DNA of 25,185 nucleotides, from contig CAZEFK010000108.1 in the NCBI GenBank assembly GCA_964511405.1, forward strand, positions 1 through 25,185, in the 5' to 3' direction. The DNA is from CAZEFK01 sp964511405. GTDB taxonomy: Bacteria; Pseudomonadota; Alphaproteobacteria; Elsterales; Elsteraceae. A program made the position numbers and the translations under genes. Positions 1-6,813 of the stretch are shown piece after piece. The notes under the pieces are model-generated. The model did not search any database. It worked only from the letters and a program-made list of their open reading frames with translations, and was not told the DNA's origin. Position 1 is the first letter of the stretch, and each line of letters starts with the position of its first letter.

Positions 1-285
1 CGGTGCGGCGGCGGTCGTCGCCGGTTTCGGGCGGCCCGGCGCCGGGGCCGTCGGCGCGGGCGCCGTCGGTTTGGAGGCGGCCGGCGCGCGCTGCGGCGGC
101 GGAGTGGCCGCGAGCAGCCAGTCGGAGAGGCCCACGACCAGCCGGAACGGCCAGGTGAAGGCACGCCAGAGACTGCGCAGCACCCACAGCAGCAGGGTCT
201 CGCACAGCACGCCGATCCAATAGACGGCGCACACGGCAAGAACCAGCGCGATCAGGCGCAAGACGGTCGGCAACCAGCTGTGCAT
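1..285 (-). CDS. Membrane protein, 3' part outside the window
   Basis: An open frame starts at ATG 285 and runs off the left edge, giving 95 residues of an incomplete protein. The N-terminus (MHSWLPTVLRLIALVLAVCA) begins a hydrophobic stretch spanning about residues 7-38, consistent with one or two membrane segments. After a basic, Trp-rich region (about 40-60) the chain becomes Pro/Ala/Thr-rich, like a flexible linker, and continues past the edge. I do not recognise the family. It diverges from the tRNA-Lys gene, with 109 bases between them. The ATG is the only good start before the membrane segment. The composition supports a real gene, but the function is unknown. Confidence 0.55.
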   Translation of the reverse strand, partial: MHSWLPTVLRLIALVLAVCAVYWIGVLCETLLLWVLRSLWRAFTWPFRLVVGLSDWLLAATPPPQRAPAASKPTAPAPTAPAPGRPKPATTAAAP

Positions 286-339
286 AGCGCGGACCTTATA
301 GCACCGCCGCGCCGCGCCACCACGGCCGGTAGGCCACGC

Positions 340-369
340 TTGACCGAGCGCGGCAAATTGGGGCTTATC
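340..369 (+). promoter_or_regulatory. Candidate promoter of tRNA-Lys
   Basis: TTGACC (340-345) and CTTATC (364-369) are separated by 18 bases. They resemble alphaproteobacterial housekeeping -35 and -10 elements. Transcription would begin near 376, just before the tRNA at 395. This is inferred from sequence resemblance and position only. Confidence 0.4.
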
Positions 370-394
370 GTCGGCACCGTTGGCAGCGGGATCC

Positions 395-470
395 GAGCCC
401 TTAGCTCAGCCGGTAGAGCATCTGACTTTTAATCAGAGGGTCGCGGGTTCGAATCCCGCAGGGCTCACCA
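395..470 (+). tRNA. tRNA-Lys (anticodon UUU)
   Basis: The cloverleaf is complete: acceptor arm GAGCCCT (395-401) pairs with AGGGCTC (460-466), D stem GCTC/GAGC, anticodon stem TCTGA (421-425) with TCAGA (433-437), and T arm GCGGG-TTCGAAT-CCCGC. The anticodon loop CTTTTAA places TTT at 428-430, which decodes lysine AAA/AAG. The 3' CCA is encoded (468-470). It stands alone, with a promoter-like sequence upstream and a terminator-like hairpin downstream. Its 3' end faces a gene pair that looks horizontally acquired, but I saw no copy of the tRNA 3' end elsewhere in the window. Confidence 0.97.
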
Positions 471-537
471 ATGAATTCAAAGGGGTAGGCGGCAAACAGC
501 GCAGCCTGCCTGGCAATGGGGTGCCGCCCCACTCGCC

Positions 538-560
538 GGACGGTGCGGCGTCCCTCTTTT
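538..560 (+). terminator. Putative intrinsic terminator after tRNA-Lys
   Basis: GGACG (538-542) pairs with CGTCC (549-553) around a six-base loop and is followed by CTCTTTT (554-560). This is a short GC-rich stem with a T-rich tail on the plus strand. It sits between the tRNA and the convergent end of the small gene at 564. The stem is only five pairs. Confidence 0.4.
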
Positions 561-563
561 GGG

Positions 564-851
564 TTATGCCGGTATCTTGTGCCGCTGCGGCACCGCGTCC
601 TGCATTTCGAACGGTTCCAAGAAGAACTCGTTCAGGTCGTATACCTCCTCGGGCACCACGACGCGCAGGATCCCGGCGAGATCGCGCACCTGGCCGGCAC
701 TCAATGGATAAGACCCCAGCGCCTCCGGATCGCTCGCCGGCACGCCAGCGAGGGCCTTTGCGGTTGTGAGCAAGGACGACGGGAGGTCGATACCGCCGAC
801 CATGCGGTCGGTGGTGCGATCGTAGGCAACCAGGCGGTGAACGGTCGTCAT
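564..851 (-). CDS. Probable immunity protein for the E3-type rRNase
   Basis: This 95-residue protein starts at ATG 851, one base after the stop of the toxin-like gene, with GGAG seven bases upstream of the ATG. That tight coupling, order and size match colicin-type toxin-immunity pairs, in which the downstream gene protects the producer. The protein is acidic overall (13 Asp/Glu against 8 Lys/Arg), with an acidic aromatic patch around residues 68-82 (EEVYDLNEFFLEPFE), suited to binding a basic nuclease. It does not obviously resemble the 84-residue colicin E3 immunity protein, so it would belong to a different immunity family. The frame also runs upstream to an ATG at 884 inside the toxin gene, but 851 has the better ribosome site. 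The role is inferred mainly from context. Confidence 0.7.
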   Translation of the reverse strand: MTTVHRLVAYDRTTDRMVGGIDLPSSLLTTAKALAGVPASDPEALGSYPLSAGQVRDLAGILRVVVPEEVYDLNEFFLEPFEMQDAVPQRHKIPA

Positions 852-852
852 C

Positions 853-1050
853 TCAGGGCTCCACGCATCGCGTCGGGTCGGCATCCTTCAGCTTTTTGCC
901 CGTGTCAGGGTCAAACTCGCCTTCGTGTCGTCCGCGCCTGTCGTATCGCTCGATCGCTCCGTGTTGGTAATCCCACTCATATATCGTGCCATCCGCATCC
1001 CGCCAGCGCGCCCGTCTGCCGCCGCCCTCCCTGGGCGTCTTCGGTCGCAC
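853..1050 (-). CDS. Orphan colicin E3/pyocin S6-type 16S rRNase domain
   Basis: The 65-residue product matches the C-terminal cytotoxic domain of colicin E3, which cleaves 16S rRNA in the decoding site. Read from GTG 1050, the match begins at KTPREGGGRRARW (colicin: KTPKQNGGGKRKRW). It continues through IYEWDYQHGAIERY and FDPDTGKKLK to DPTRCVEP. The colicin catalytic residues Asp510, His513, Glu517 and Arg545 correspond to D27, H30, E34 and R61. No translocation or receptor-binding region is attached. The start is uncertain: GTG 1050 coincides with the onset of homology but lacks a strong ribosome site, and the frame is open much further upstream inside the oxidoreductase gene. The DNA is visibly less GC-rich than its neighbours. 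It is followed at one base by the presumed immunity gene. The domain call is firm; expression and activity are not. Confidence 0.85.
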   Translation of the reverse strand: MRPKTPREGGGRRARWRDADGTIYEWDYQHGAIERYDRRGRHEGEFDPDTGKKLKDADPTRCVEP

Positions 1051-1079
1051 CCGCTCGGCTTGCGGGCTAGCGATTCCGT

Positions 1080-2408
1080 CTAGAAATCCGCGACCTGACC
1101 CCACGCCGACCCGCCGAAGCGCTCCAGGCGATAGGGCCGGGGGTCGACGATCGGCTTGGTCCCCGAGACCAGGTCGGCGATGAGATGGCCGGCACCGGGG
1201 CCGACGCCGAAGCCGTGGCCGGAAAAGCCGGCGGCCAGCAGCAAGCCGGGGATCTTGGCGATCGGCCCGATGCCGGGCACGCCGTCGGGCGTGCTGTCGA
1301 TATAGCCGGCCCAGGCCGCGGTGATCCGGCTCTTGGCCAGCGCCGGCAGCAGCGCGGCCGCGCGATCGAAGGTGAGGCGGATGGCCGAGGCATCCGGCTT
1401 GGGGTCGAGGATGCGCATGCGCTCCATCGGCGTCGGTTGGTCGAGCCGCCAGCGCCCGAGCGTCTCGTGGCCGGAGCGGACGCCTTCGAGCCCGCCGACG
1501 GCCAGACTGCGCCAGCGCTTGGCGAACATCGGCAGGAACTGCGGCCAGAACCGCACTTGTTGCGGCGTCACGTCGACCCGGCCGCGGCCGCTGATGGCGA
1601 GCGTATAGGCGCCGTTGCTGCGCCGGGTGACCGAGACCCCGACGGTGTGCAGCGCATCCGGCAGCCCGTTCGCCTGGGGTGGCGAGACCGCCAGGATCGA
1701 CTGGCGGATCGCGGCCTGGGGAAAGCGGATGCCGAGCTGGCGGCAGAAGGACGAGGCCCAGGCGCCTGAAGCGAGCACGGCCGACCGGGTCCGGATCGTG
1801 CCGCACTCGGTGACGATGGCGGAGAGCCGGCCGCCCTCGGTCTCGATGCCGCGCGCGGCGCAAGTCTGATGGATGGTGCCGCCGAGCTTCAGGACCGCGC
1901 GCGCCACCGCCGGGGCTGCCATCGACGGATCCGCCGTGCCGTCGGTGGGGGCGAACACCCCGCCCTTCCAACTGCGGCCGGTGGCCTGGCCGCGCTCGGT
2001 CGCTTGCACGCTGTCCAGCATGTGGGTCGTGACGCCGGCGGTCCGGGCGAAGTCGCACCAGCGCGCCCAGCGCTCGAGCTCGGCCTCGTCATTGCTCAGA
2101 TAGAACAGCCCGCAGCGCCGGAAGCCGGCGTCCTCGCCGCTTTCGGCGGCGAAGCGGTCCCAGAGGTCGAGGCTCGTGGTCGCCATCGGTAGTTCCCGCG
2201 CGTCGCGGTTCTGCTGTCGGCACCAGCCCCAGTTGCGGCTGGATTGCTCGGCACCGATGCGTCCCTTTTCGACCAGGGCGACCTTGAGGCCGCGCTGCGT
2301 CAGGTAATAGGCCGCGAATACGCCGACGATGCCGCCGCCGATCACCACGACATCGGCGGCAGGCGGCAGCGTCGGCGAGGTTTCGACGGGAACGAGCGGT
2401 GCGGGCAT
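1080..2408 (-). CDS. FAD-dependent oxidoreductase (DAO family)
   Basis: The 442-residue protein has an N-terminal Rossmann dinucleotide motif, VVVIGGGIVGVFAAYYL (about residues 20-36), followed by KVALVEKGRIG and the SSRNWGWCRQQ stretch seen in a subgroup of D-amino-acid-dehydrogenase/opine-oxidase-like proteins. Near the C-terminus, AAWAGYIDSTPDGVPGIGP and AAGFSGHGFGVGPGAGHL form the second FAD-contact region. It likely oxidises a primary or secondary amine or amino acid using FAD; the substrate cannot be read from the sequence. GGAG lies seven bases before ATG 2408. The gene is divergent from the Lrp/AsnC regulator across a 217-base region rich in dyads, so that regulator may control it. 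Only 29 bases separate its stop from the GTG of the downstream toxin domain, so co-transcription is possible. Confidence 0.88.
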   Translation of the reverse strand: MPAPLVPVETSPTLPPAADVVVIGGGIVGVFAAYYLTQRGLKVALVEKGRIGAEQSSRNWGWCRQQNRDARELPMATTSLDLWDRFAAESGEDAGFRRCGLFYLSNDEAELERWARWCDFARTAGVTTHMLDSVQATERGQATGRSWKGGVFAPTDGTADPSMAAPAVARAVLKLGGTIHQTCAARGIETEGGRLSAIVTECGTIRTRSAVLASGAWASSFCRQLGIRFPQAAIRQSILAVSPPQANGLPDALHTVGVSVTRRSNGAYTLAISGRGRVDVTPQQVRFWPQFLPMFAKRWRSLAVGGLEGVRSGHETLGRWRLDQPTPMERMRILDPKPDASAIRLTFDRAAALLPALAKSRITAAWAGYIDSTPDGVPGIGPIAKIPGLLLAAGFSGHGFGVGPGAGHLIADLVSGTKPIVDPRPYRLERFGGSAWGQVADF

Positions 2409-2458
2409 CGGGCATCTCCAGCGTGCCCGTCCAATCTAGGCGTTTCGCGGGGTCGGCG

Positions 2459-2607
2459 TTGCCGTAAACGGCAAGGGGCGCGGCATAGAATGCCGCGCGG
2501 CCGCTTGGCGGAACATTAAGATGCCGTGCAGGCGGTTTCGCCTGCCGCCGATCGCTGCCGGCCGTGTGCTACGCTTGGAATCGGCAAGGTGCAGCAGTTT
2601 ATGCTGC
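2459..2607. promoter_or_regulatory. Cluster of four perfect dyads between oxidoreductase and Lrp genes
   Basis: The divergent intergenic region carries four exact inverted repeats: TTGCCG-TAAA-CGGCAA (2459-2474), GCGCGGCAT-AGA-ATGCCGCGC (2478-2498), GCAGGCG-GTTT-CGCCTGC (2528-2545) and GCAGCA-GTTTA-TGCTGC (2591-2607). Lrp/AsnC proteins usually bind several spaced dyads near their own gene and a divergent target, so these are candidate operators. Some could instead form RNA hairpins in the leaders. The assignment to the regulator is inferred from position. Confidence 0.45.
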
Positions 2608-2625
2608 CGGCGGAGGGCGGCTGCC

Positions 2626-3102
2626 ATGAAGCTCGATCGGATTGACGTCAAGATCCTGTGCGAACTGCAGAAGAATGGCCGCATTACCAATGTGGAACTC
2701 GCCGAGCTGGTCAATCTCTCGCCGAGCCCCTGCCTGATCCGGGTCAAGAAGCTGCAGGCCGAAGGCTATATCGAGAGCTATTCCGCACAGATCAACATTC
2801 GCAAGCTCGGCCCGGTCCTGACGGTCTTCACCGAGATTACGCTGAAGAACCACCGTCAAGCCGATTTCGCGCGCTTCATCGCGACGATCGAGAAGATCTC
2901 CCAGGTGATCGAATGCCACCTGATCTCGGGGGGATACGGCTATCTTCTGAAATTCGTCACATCGGGAATCGACGAATATCAGACGATCATGGAGCGTGTG
3001 ATCGAAATGGATATCGGTATCGATAAATATTTCAGCTTCGTCGTACTGAATTCGCCGATCGTCAAGACTCACCTGCCGCTGACGAAACTGTTCCCGCTCT
3101 GA
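2626..3102 (+). CDS. Lrp/AsnC-family transcriptional regulator
   Basis: The 158-residue protein starts MKLDRIDVKILCELQKNGRI, the classic Lrp/AsnC opening. A helix-turn-helix follows at about residues 21-45 (NVELAELVNLSPSPCLIRVKKL), and then a C-terminal ligand-sensing (RAM) domain from about 65 (VLTVFTEITLKNH...). Length and order are normal for the family. These proteins sense amino acids or related small molecules and regulate nearby uptake and catabolic genes. ATG 2626 is chosen because GGAGGG (2612-2617) precedes it at a good distance and the homology begins there; the frame is open further upstream. It is divergent from the FAD oxidoreductase and ends immediately before the convergent ABC ATPase gene, so either could be its target. 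Confidence 0.93.
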   Translation: MKLDRIDVKILCELQKNGRITNVELAELVNLSPSPCLIRVKKLQAEGYIESYSAQINIRKLGPVLTVFTEITLKNHRQADFARFIATIEKISQVIECHLISGGYGYLLKFVTSGIDEYQTIMERVIEMDIGIDKYFSFVVLNSPIVKTHLPLTKLFPL

Positions 3103-4770
3103 TCAGCGGCGGGAATATTCACGAACGAGCTCGGGGTTCTGGTCGAGGCGGTCGAGCCACGCCGGATCGAGCTTCGGCACCGACGAGAACAGCAGCTGGG
3201 AGTAGGGGTGCTGCGGCGGCTTCGACCGGGCCGGCGTGATCTGCTCGATCCGCTTGCCGCCATACATCACCACGATGTCGTCGCAGATGGCCTCGACCAT
3301 CGACAGGTCATGGCTGATGAAGAGGTAGGACAGACCCAGTTCTCGCTGCAGCTCCTTGAGCAGGTCTATGACCGCGGCCGCGACGACCGTGTCGAGCGCG
3401 GAGGTGATCTCGTCGCACAGGATCAGCTTTGGATCGGCGGCCAGCGCCCGGGCGAAATTGACCCGCTGCTTCTGTCCGCCCGACAATTCCAACGGCCGGC
3501 GATGGCGCAGCGTGCGCGGCAGCCGGACCATGTCGAGCAGCGCGTCGATGCGGGCGTCGCGGGCCTTGGGGCTCATCGCATGATAGAAGGCAAGCGGCCG
3601 GCCCAGGATATCCTCCACCGGCTTGGCGGGGTTGAGCGCGGTATCGGCCGACTGGAAGACGATCTGCAACTGGCGCAGCTGGTCGCGGCTGCGCTCATGC
3701 GCCCGGCGGGCGAGTGGCTCGCCGCCGAAGGCGATGCTGCCGGACGCGGCGGGCAGGATGCCCGCGATCGTCCGGGCGAGCGTCGACTTGCCCGAGCCTG
3801 ACTCGCCGACGATGCCGAGATTGCGGCCGGTCTCGATCCGCAGGCTCATCGACTGGACCGCGGTGACGCGTGGCAGGCCGTTCGCCTGGATCGGCCCGAA
3901 ACCGGCGGTCAGGTTCTCGATCTCGAGCAGAGCGCGCGGCTCCGGCTGCCGGTCCGCCCGCTGCTCGCGCGGCTTCGGCGCGAACGCGGCGAGCAGCTCG
4001 CGCGTGTAGGGATGCTTGGCGGCATACAGGATCTCGGCCGTTGTGCCGGTCTCCCGTACCTCGCCGTCCTTGAGGACGACGATCCGGTCGGCGATTTGGG
4101 CGACGACCGCAAGATCGTGGGAGACATAGACGCCGGCGATCCCGCCGCTGCGCATGACTGATTTGAACGCCTTCAGCACTTCGATCTGGGTCGTCACGTC
4201 GAGCGCCGTCGTCGGCTCGTCGAAGATCACCAGCTTCGGATCGCCGATCAGCGCCATGGCGGCCGACAGCCGTTGCAGCTGGCCGCCCGAGACCTGGTGG
4301 GGAAAGCGCTCGCCGATCGTCTCGGGACTCGGCAGCGACAGCGCCGTGAACAGGGCGATCGCCCGTTCGCGCGCCTGGTCGGCCGACATCAGCCGATGAA
4401 TTCGGGTGACCTCGATCACCTGATCCATGATCTTGGCCGACGGGTTGAAGGCCGCGGCGGCGCTCTGCGGGATATAGGCCACGTCCGTGCCGCGCAGCCG
4501 GGCACGCTTCCGCTCCGGCAGGGCCAGCACATCCGTGCCGCCGACCCGGATGGTGCCGCCGGAAATCCGGCAGCCGGGCCGGGCGTAGCCCATCAGCGTG
4601 AGCGCCATGGTCGTCTTGCCCGACCCGCTTTCGCCGATCAGCGCCACGATCTCGCCCTTGGCGATGTCGAGGTTGGCCCCCTTGATGATCTCGATTCGGC
4701 GGCCGGCGTCGGTCCGGGCCTCGACCTTGAGGTCGCGGATCTCGACGAGTGTCTCGCGGCCGGCCGTCAT
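3103..4770 (-). CDS. Dipeptide-type ABC transporter, fused double ATP-binding protein
   Basis: The 555-residue protein contains two complete nucleotide-binding domains in one chain, equivalent to DppD and DppF fused. Domain 1 has Walker A GESGSGKT (46-53), signature VSGGQ (160-164), Walker B VIFDEP and a switch His at 218. Domain 2 has GESGSGKS (322-329), LSGGQKQR (429-436), LILCDEITSALD (449-460) and His 487. Conserved HPY motifs follow each domain, as in oligopeptide transporters. The second Walker B reads DEIT where DEPT is more usual. It would power import through the two permeases encoded upstream; ATG 4770 overlaps the preceding permease stop by four bases. It is the last gene of the minus-strand transport set and converges on the Lrp gene with no gap. 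Confidence 0.95.
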   Translation of the reverse strand: MTAGRETLVEIRDLKVEARTDAGRRIEIIKGANLDIAKGEIVALIGESGSGKTTMALTLMGYARPGCRISGGTIRVGGTDVLALPERKRARLRGTDVAYIPQSAAAAFNPSAKIMDQVIEVTRIHRLMSADQARERAIALFTALSLPSPETIGERFPHQVSGGQLQRLSAAMALIGDPKLVIFDEPTTALDVTTQIEVLKAFKSVMRSGGIAGVYVSHDLAVVAQIADRIVVLKDGEVRETGTTAEILYAAKHPYTRELLAAFAPKPREQRADRQPEPRALLEIENLTAGFGPIQANGLPRVTAVQSMSLRIETGRNLGIVGESGSGKSTLARTIAGILPAASGSIAFGGEPLARRAHERSRDQLRQLQIVFQSADTALNPAKPVEDILGRPLAFYHAMSPKARDARIDALLDMVRLPRTLRHRRPLELSGGQKQRVNFARALAADPKLILCDEITSALDTVVAAAVIDLLKELQRELGLSYLFISHDLSMVEAICDDIVVMYGGKRIEQITPARSKPPQHPYSQLLFSSVPKLDPAWLDRLDQNPELVREYSRR

Positions 4771-5618
4771 GCGCGCCTGTCCCTGATCTTCTGCGGCAGG
4801 TTGTCGATCAGCAGGTTGACGCTGATGGTCAGGCTGGCGACGGCGAGCGAGGGCACGATGACCGCCGGGGCGGCGAACGGCAGGCCGCCGATATTTTCCC
4901 GCACCAGCGCGCCCCAGTCGGCATAGGGCGGCTGCAGGCCCAGGCCGAGAAACGACAGGCCCGAGAGCAGCAGCACGATGAAGACGAAGCGCAGCCCGAG
5001 GTCGGCCAGCACGGGGCGGACGATGTTGGGCAGGATCTCCGAGCCGATCAGATAGGCGGTGTTTTCGCCGCGGGTGCGCGCGACGGTCATGAAGTCCATC
5101 GTGTTGATGTTGACGGCGAGCGCGCGGCTGAACCGGTAGGCGCCGGGGATGTAGATGATCGCCAGCGTCAGGATCAGCACGGGAATCGAGGAGCCGACCG
5201 CGGCGACCACCACCAGGCCGAACAGCTTGCTCGGGATCGAGCTCATCGCGTCGAGGAAGCGGCTGAGCAGCGTATCGACCAGCCCGCCGGAGACGGCCGC
5301 CGTCATGCCCAGGGTAACGCCGCTGAAGCAGGCGATGACGACCGAGGCGAGCGCGATGCCGACGGTATAGCGGGCGCCCATCAACACACGCGAGAGCATG
5401 TCGCGGCCGAGATAGTCGGTGCCGAGCCAATGCTGGGCGCTGATCGGCAGGAAATAGTCCGGGTCGACGATCTCGCCCACCGGGTGCGGGATGAGCAGGG
5501 GCGCGAACAGCGCCACCACCGCCCAGGCCAGAATGATCGCCAGCGCGGCGATGCCGACGATGTTGAAGCGATAGCCCAGGTACGAGCCGGCGGGCTTCGG
5601 CACCGCGGCGCTGGTCAT
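4767..5618 (-). CDS. Dipeptide-type ABC transporter permease (DppC-like)
   Basis: The 283-residue inner-membrane protein has a first membrane segment at about residues 20-43 and the DppC/OppC-type region HWLGTDYLGRDMLSRVLMGAR (about 63-83). This is followed by further hydrophobic segments and the cytoplasmic EAA-like loop around MTVARTRGENTAYLIGSEILPNIV. The C-terminus includes LLSGLSFLGLGLQPPYADWGAL, characteristic of the family. It forms the translocation channel with the other permease. Its ATG at 5618 overlaps the upstream permease stop by four bases, and its own stop overlaps the ATPase start by four, showing strong translational coupling. The open frame continues upstream of 5618, but homology and overlap support this start. 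Confidence 0.94.
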   Translation of the reverse strand: MTSAAVPKPAGSYLGYRFNIVGIAALAIILAWAVVALFAPLLIPHPVGEIVDPDYFLPISAQHWLGTDYLGRDMLSRVLMGARYTVGIALASVVIACFSGVTLGMTAAVSGGLVDTLLSRFLDAMSSIPSKLFGLVVVAAVGSSIPVLILTLAIIYIPGAYRFSRALAVNINTMDFMTVARTRGENTAYLIGSEILPNIVRPVLADLGLRFVFIVLLLSGLSFLGLGLQPPYADWGALVRENIGGLPFAAPAVIVPSLAVASLTISVNLLIDNLPQKIRDRRA

Positions 5619-6565
5619 TGAAGCCTCGGATTGGACACGATGGCGACGATGTCGGCGGCGGTGATCAGGACCAGATAACCCAGGCAGAAGATCATGGCGC
5701 AGCTCTGGATCAGCGGGAGGTCGCGGGTGGCGACGGCATCGACCATCAGCTTGGCGATCCCCGGATAGTTGAAGATCGTCTCGACGATGATGACGCCGCC
5801 GATGAGATAGGAGAGCGACAGCGCCACCGCGTTGACGATCGGCCCGAGGGCGTTCGGCAGCGCATGCCGGAGTACCAGGCGGCTGCGCGAGGCGCCTTTG
5901 AGCAGCGCCATCTCGACATAGGCGGTGTTGAGCGTTTCGATCACGGCGGCGCGCGTCATGCGGATCATCTGCGCCGAGACGACGAAGGTGAGGGTGACGA
6001 CCGGCATGGCATAGATCTTCACCACGTCGAGCAGCGAGTGGACGTTGTTCGCCAGCGACAGCGCCGGCAGCCACCTCAGATAAACCGCGAACAGCAGGAC
6101 CGCGGCCGTCGCCACCATGAATTCGGGGACGGAGATGACGCCGATGCTGAGCACGGTCACGATCCGGTCGTAGAGCGTGCCGCGCAGCGTCGCCGCGGTG
6201 ATCCCGAGCGTCAGCGCCAGCGGCACCGAGACCAGCGTCGTGATCCCGGCGAGTTTCAGGGTGTTGACGAAACGCCCGCCGATCAGCGCCGCCACCGGCA
6301 TCCGGTTGGCGTAAGAGGTGCCGAGGTCGCCCTGGAACAGCCCGAGCATCCAGTGCAGGAACCGAAAGATCGCCGGATCGTCGAGATGCATGCTCTGGCG
6401 CAGGCCGGCGACCGCCTCTGGCGTCGCCGCCTGTCCCAGCAGGATCGTCGCGGTGTCGCCCGGCAGCAGGTCGGTCGCCAGGAACACGGCGACGGAGACG
6501 ATCAGCAACGTGACGATCGCCAAGCCGAGCCGGTTAAAGATGAGGCGCGGAACCAGCATGTTCAT
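5615..6565 (-). CDS. Dipeptide-type ABC transporter permease (DppB-like)
   Basis: The 316-residue inner-membrane protein shows the DppB/OppB pattern. A first membrane helix (about 11-31) precedes DLLPGDTATILLGQAATPEAV, and then comes a periplasmic stretch ending near LGTSYANRMPVAALI. Several membrane helices follow, with the cytoplasmic coupling loop ALLKGASRSRLVLRHALPNALGPI and the terminal ETIFNYPGIAKL region. ATG 6565 is preferred because AGGGAA lies upstream; an in-frame ATG at 6559 is the alternative. The frame stays open upstream only because it runs into the GC-rich palindrome, so the longer version is not credible. It is the first permease in the coupled permease-permease-ATPase run and is separated from the binding-protein gene by 248 bases. 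Confidence 0.94.
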   Translation of the reverse strand: MNMLVPRLIFNRLGLAIVTLLIVSVAVFLATDLLPGDTATILLGQAATPEAVAGLRQSMHLDDPAIFRFLHWMLGLFQGDLGTSYANRMPVAALIGGRFVNTLKLAGITTLVSVPLALTLGITAATLRGTLYDRIVTVLSIGVISVPEFMVATAAVLLFAVYLRWLPALSLANNVHSLLDVVKIYAMPVVTLTFVVSAQMIRMTRAAVIETLNTAYVEMALLKGASRSRLVLRHALPNALGPIVNAVALSLSYLIGGVIIVETIFNYPGIAKLMVDAVATRDLPLIQSCAMIFCLGYLVLITAADIVAIVSNPRLQ

Positions 6566-6662
6566 CCGGACGCGTTCCCTGGGTGTGCGTTCGTGTGGCT
6601 GGCAATCGGGGTGCCGGGGCGTGGATCGGGCCCTGGAGCGGATGTGCATGAGCTGGAATCGT

Positions 6663-6773
6663 CGTGCTGCCCCCTCCACCCGGCCTCCTCCCACAAGGGG
6701 AGGAGGAGTGCGGCAGTGGCGGCTTCGTCCCTCCTCCCCCCGTGGGAGGAGGCCGGGTGGAGGGGGCAGCACG
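6663..6773. repeat. 111-bp REP-like near-palindrome with 32-bp perfect arms
   Basis: Bases 6663-6694 and 6742-6773 are exact reverse complements over 32 bases, and similarity continues about twelve bases further inward. Each arm also contains its own smaller hairpin (CCTCCTCCC with GGGGAGGAGG on the left and a similar pair on the right), so the element can fold as one long hairpin or as two side hairpins. It lies in the 248-base gap between the binding-protein and permease genes. By analogy with REP elements in such operons, it may reduce expression of the permeases relative to the binding protein. No target-site duplication or coding capacity is visible. Confidence 0.9.
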
Positions 6774-6813
6774 CCGGTTCGTCAAAGCGCGAGCCCGATA
6801 CACCGTGGGTCGG

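Noticed and set aside
395..470. tRNA-Lys as a proven genomic island attachment site
   Set aside because: No second copy of the tRNA 3' end and no integrase gene appear in the window.
1051..2058. Long minus-strand frame continuous with the toxin domain, suggesting a 401-residue toxin
   Set aside because: Over this stretch it is the shadow of the FAD oxidoreductase frame. Its product is Arg/Pro-rich and has no delivery-domain features, and only the part after 1050 shows homology.
6663..6773. Palindrome as a MITE or IS remnant
   Set aside because: The inverted arms fit, but no target-site duplication or transposase remnant is visible, so a REP-like repeat is the safer description.
6534..6803. 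Short proteins starting MLPPPPGLLP on both strands
   Set aside because: Both are translations of the arms of the 111-bp palindrome, not genes; the near-identical peptides on opposite strands come from its symmetry.
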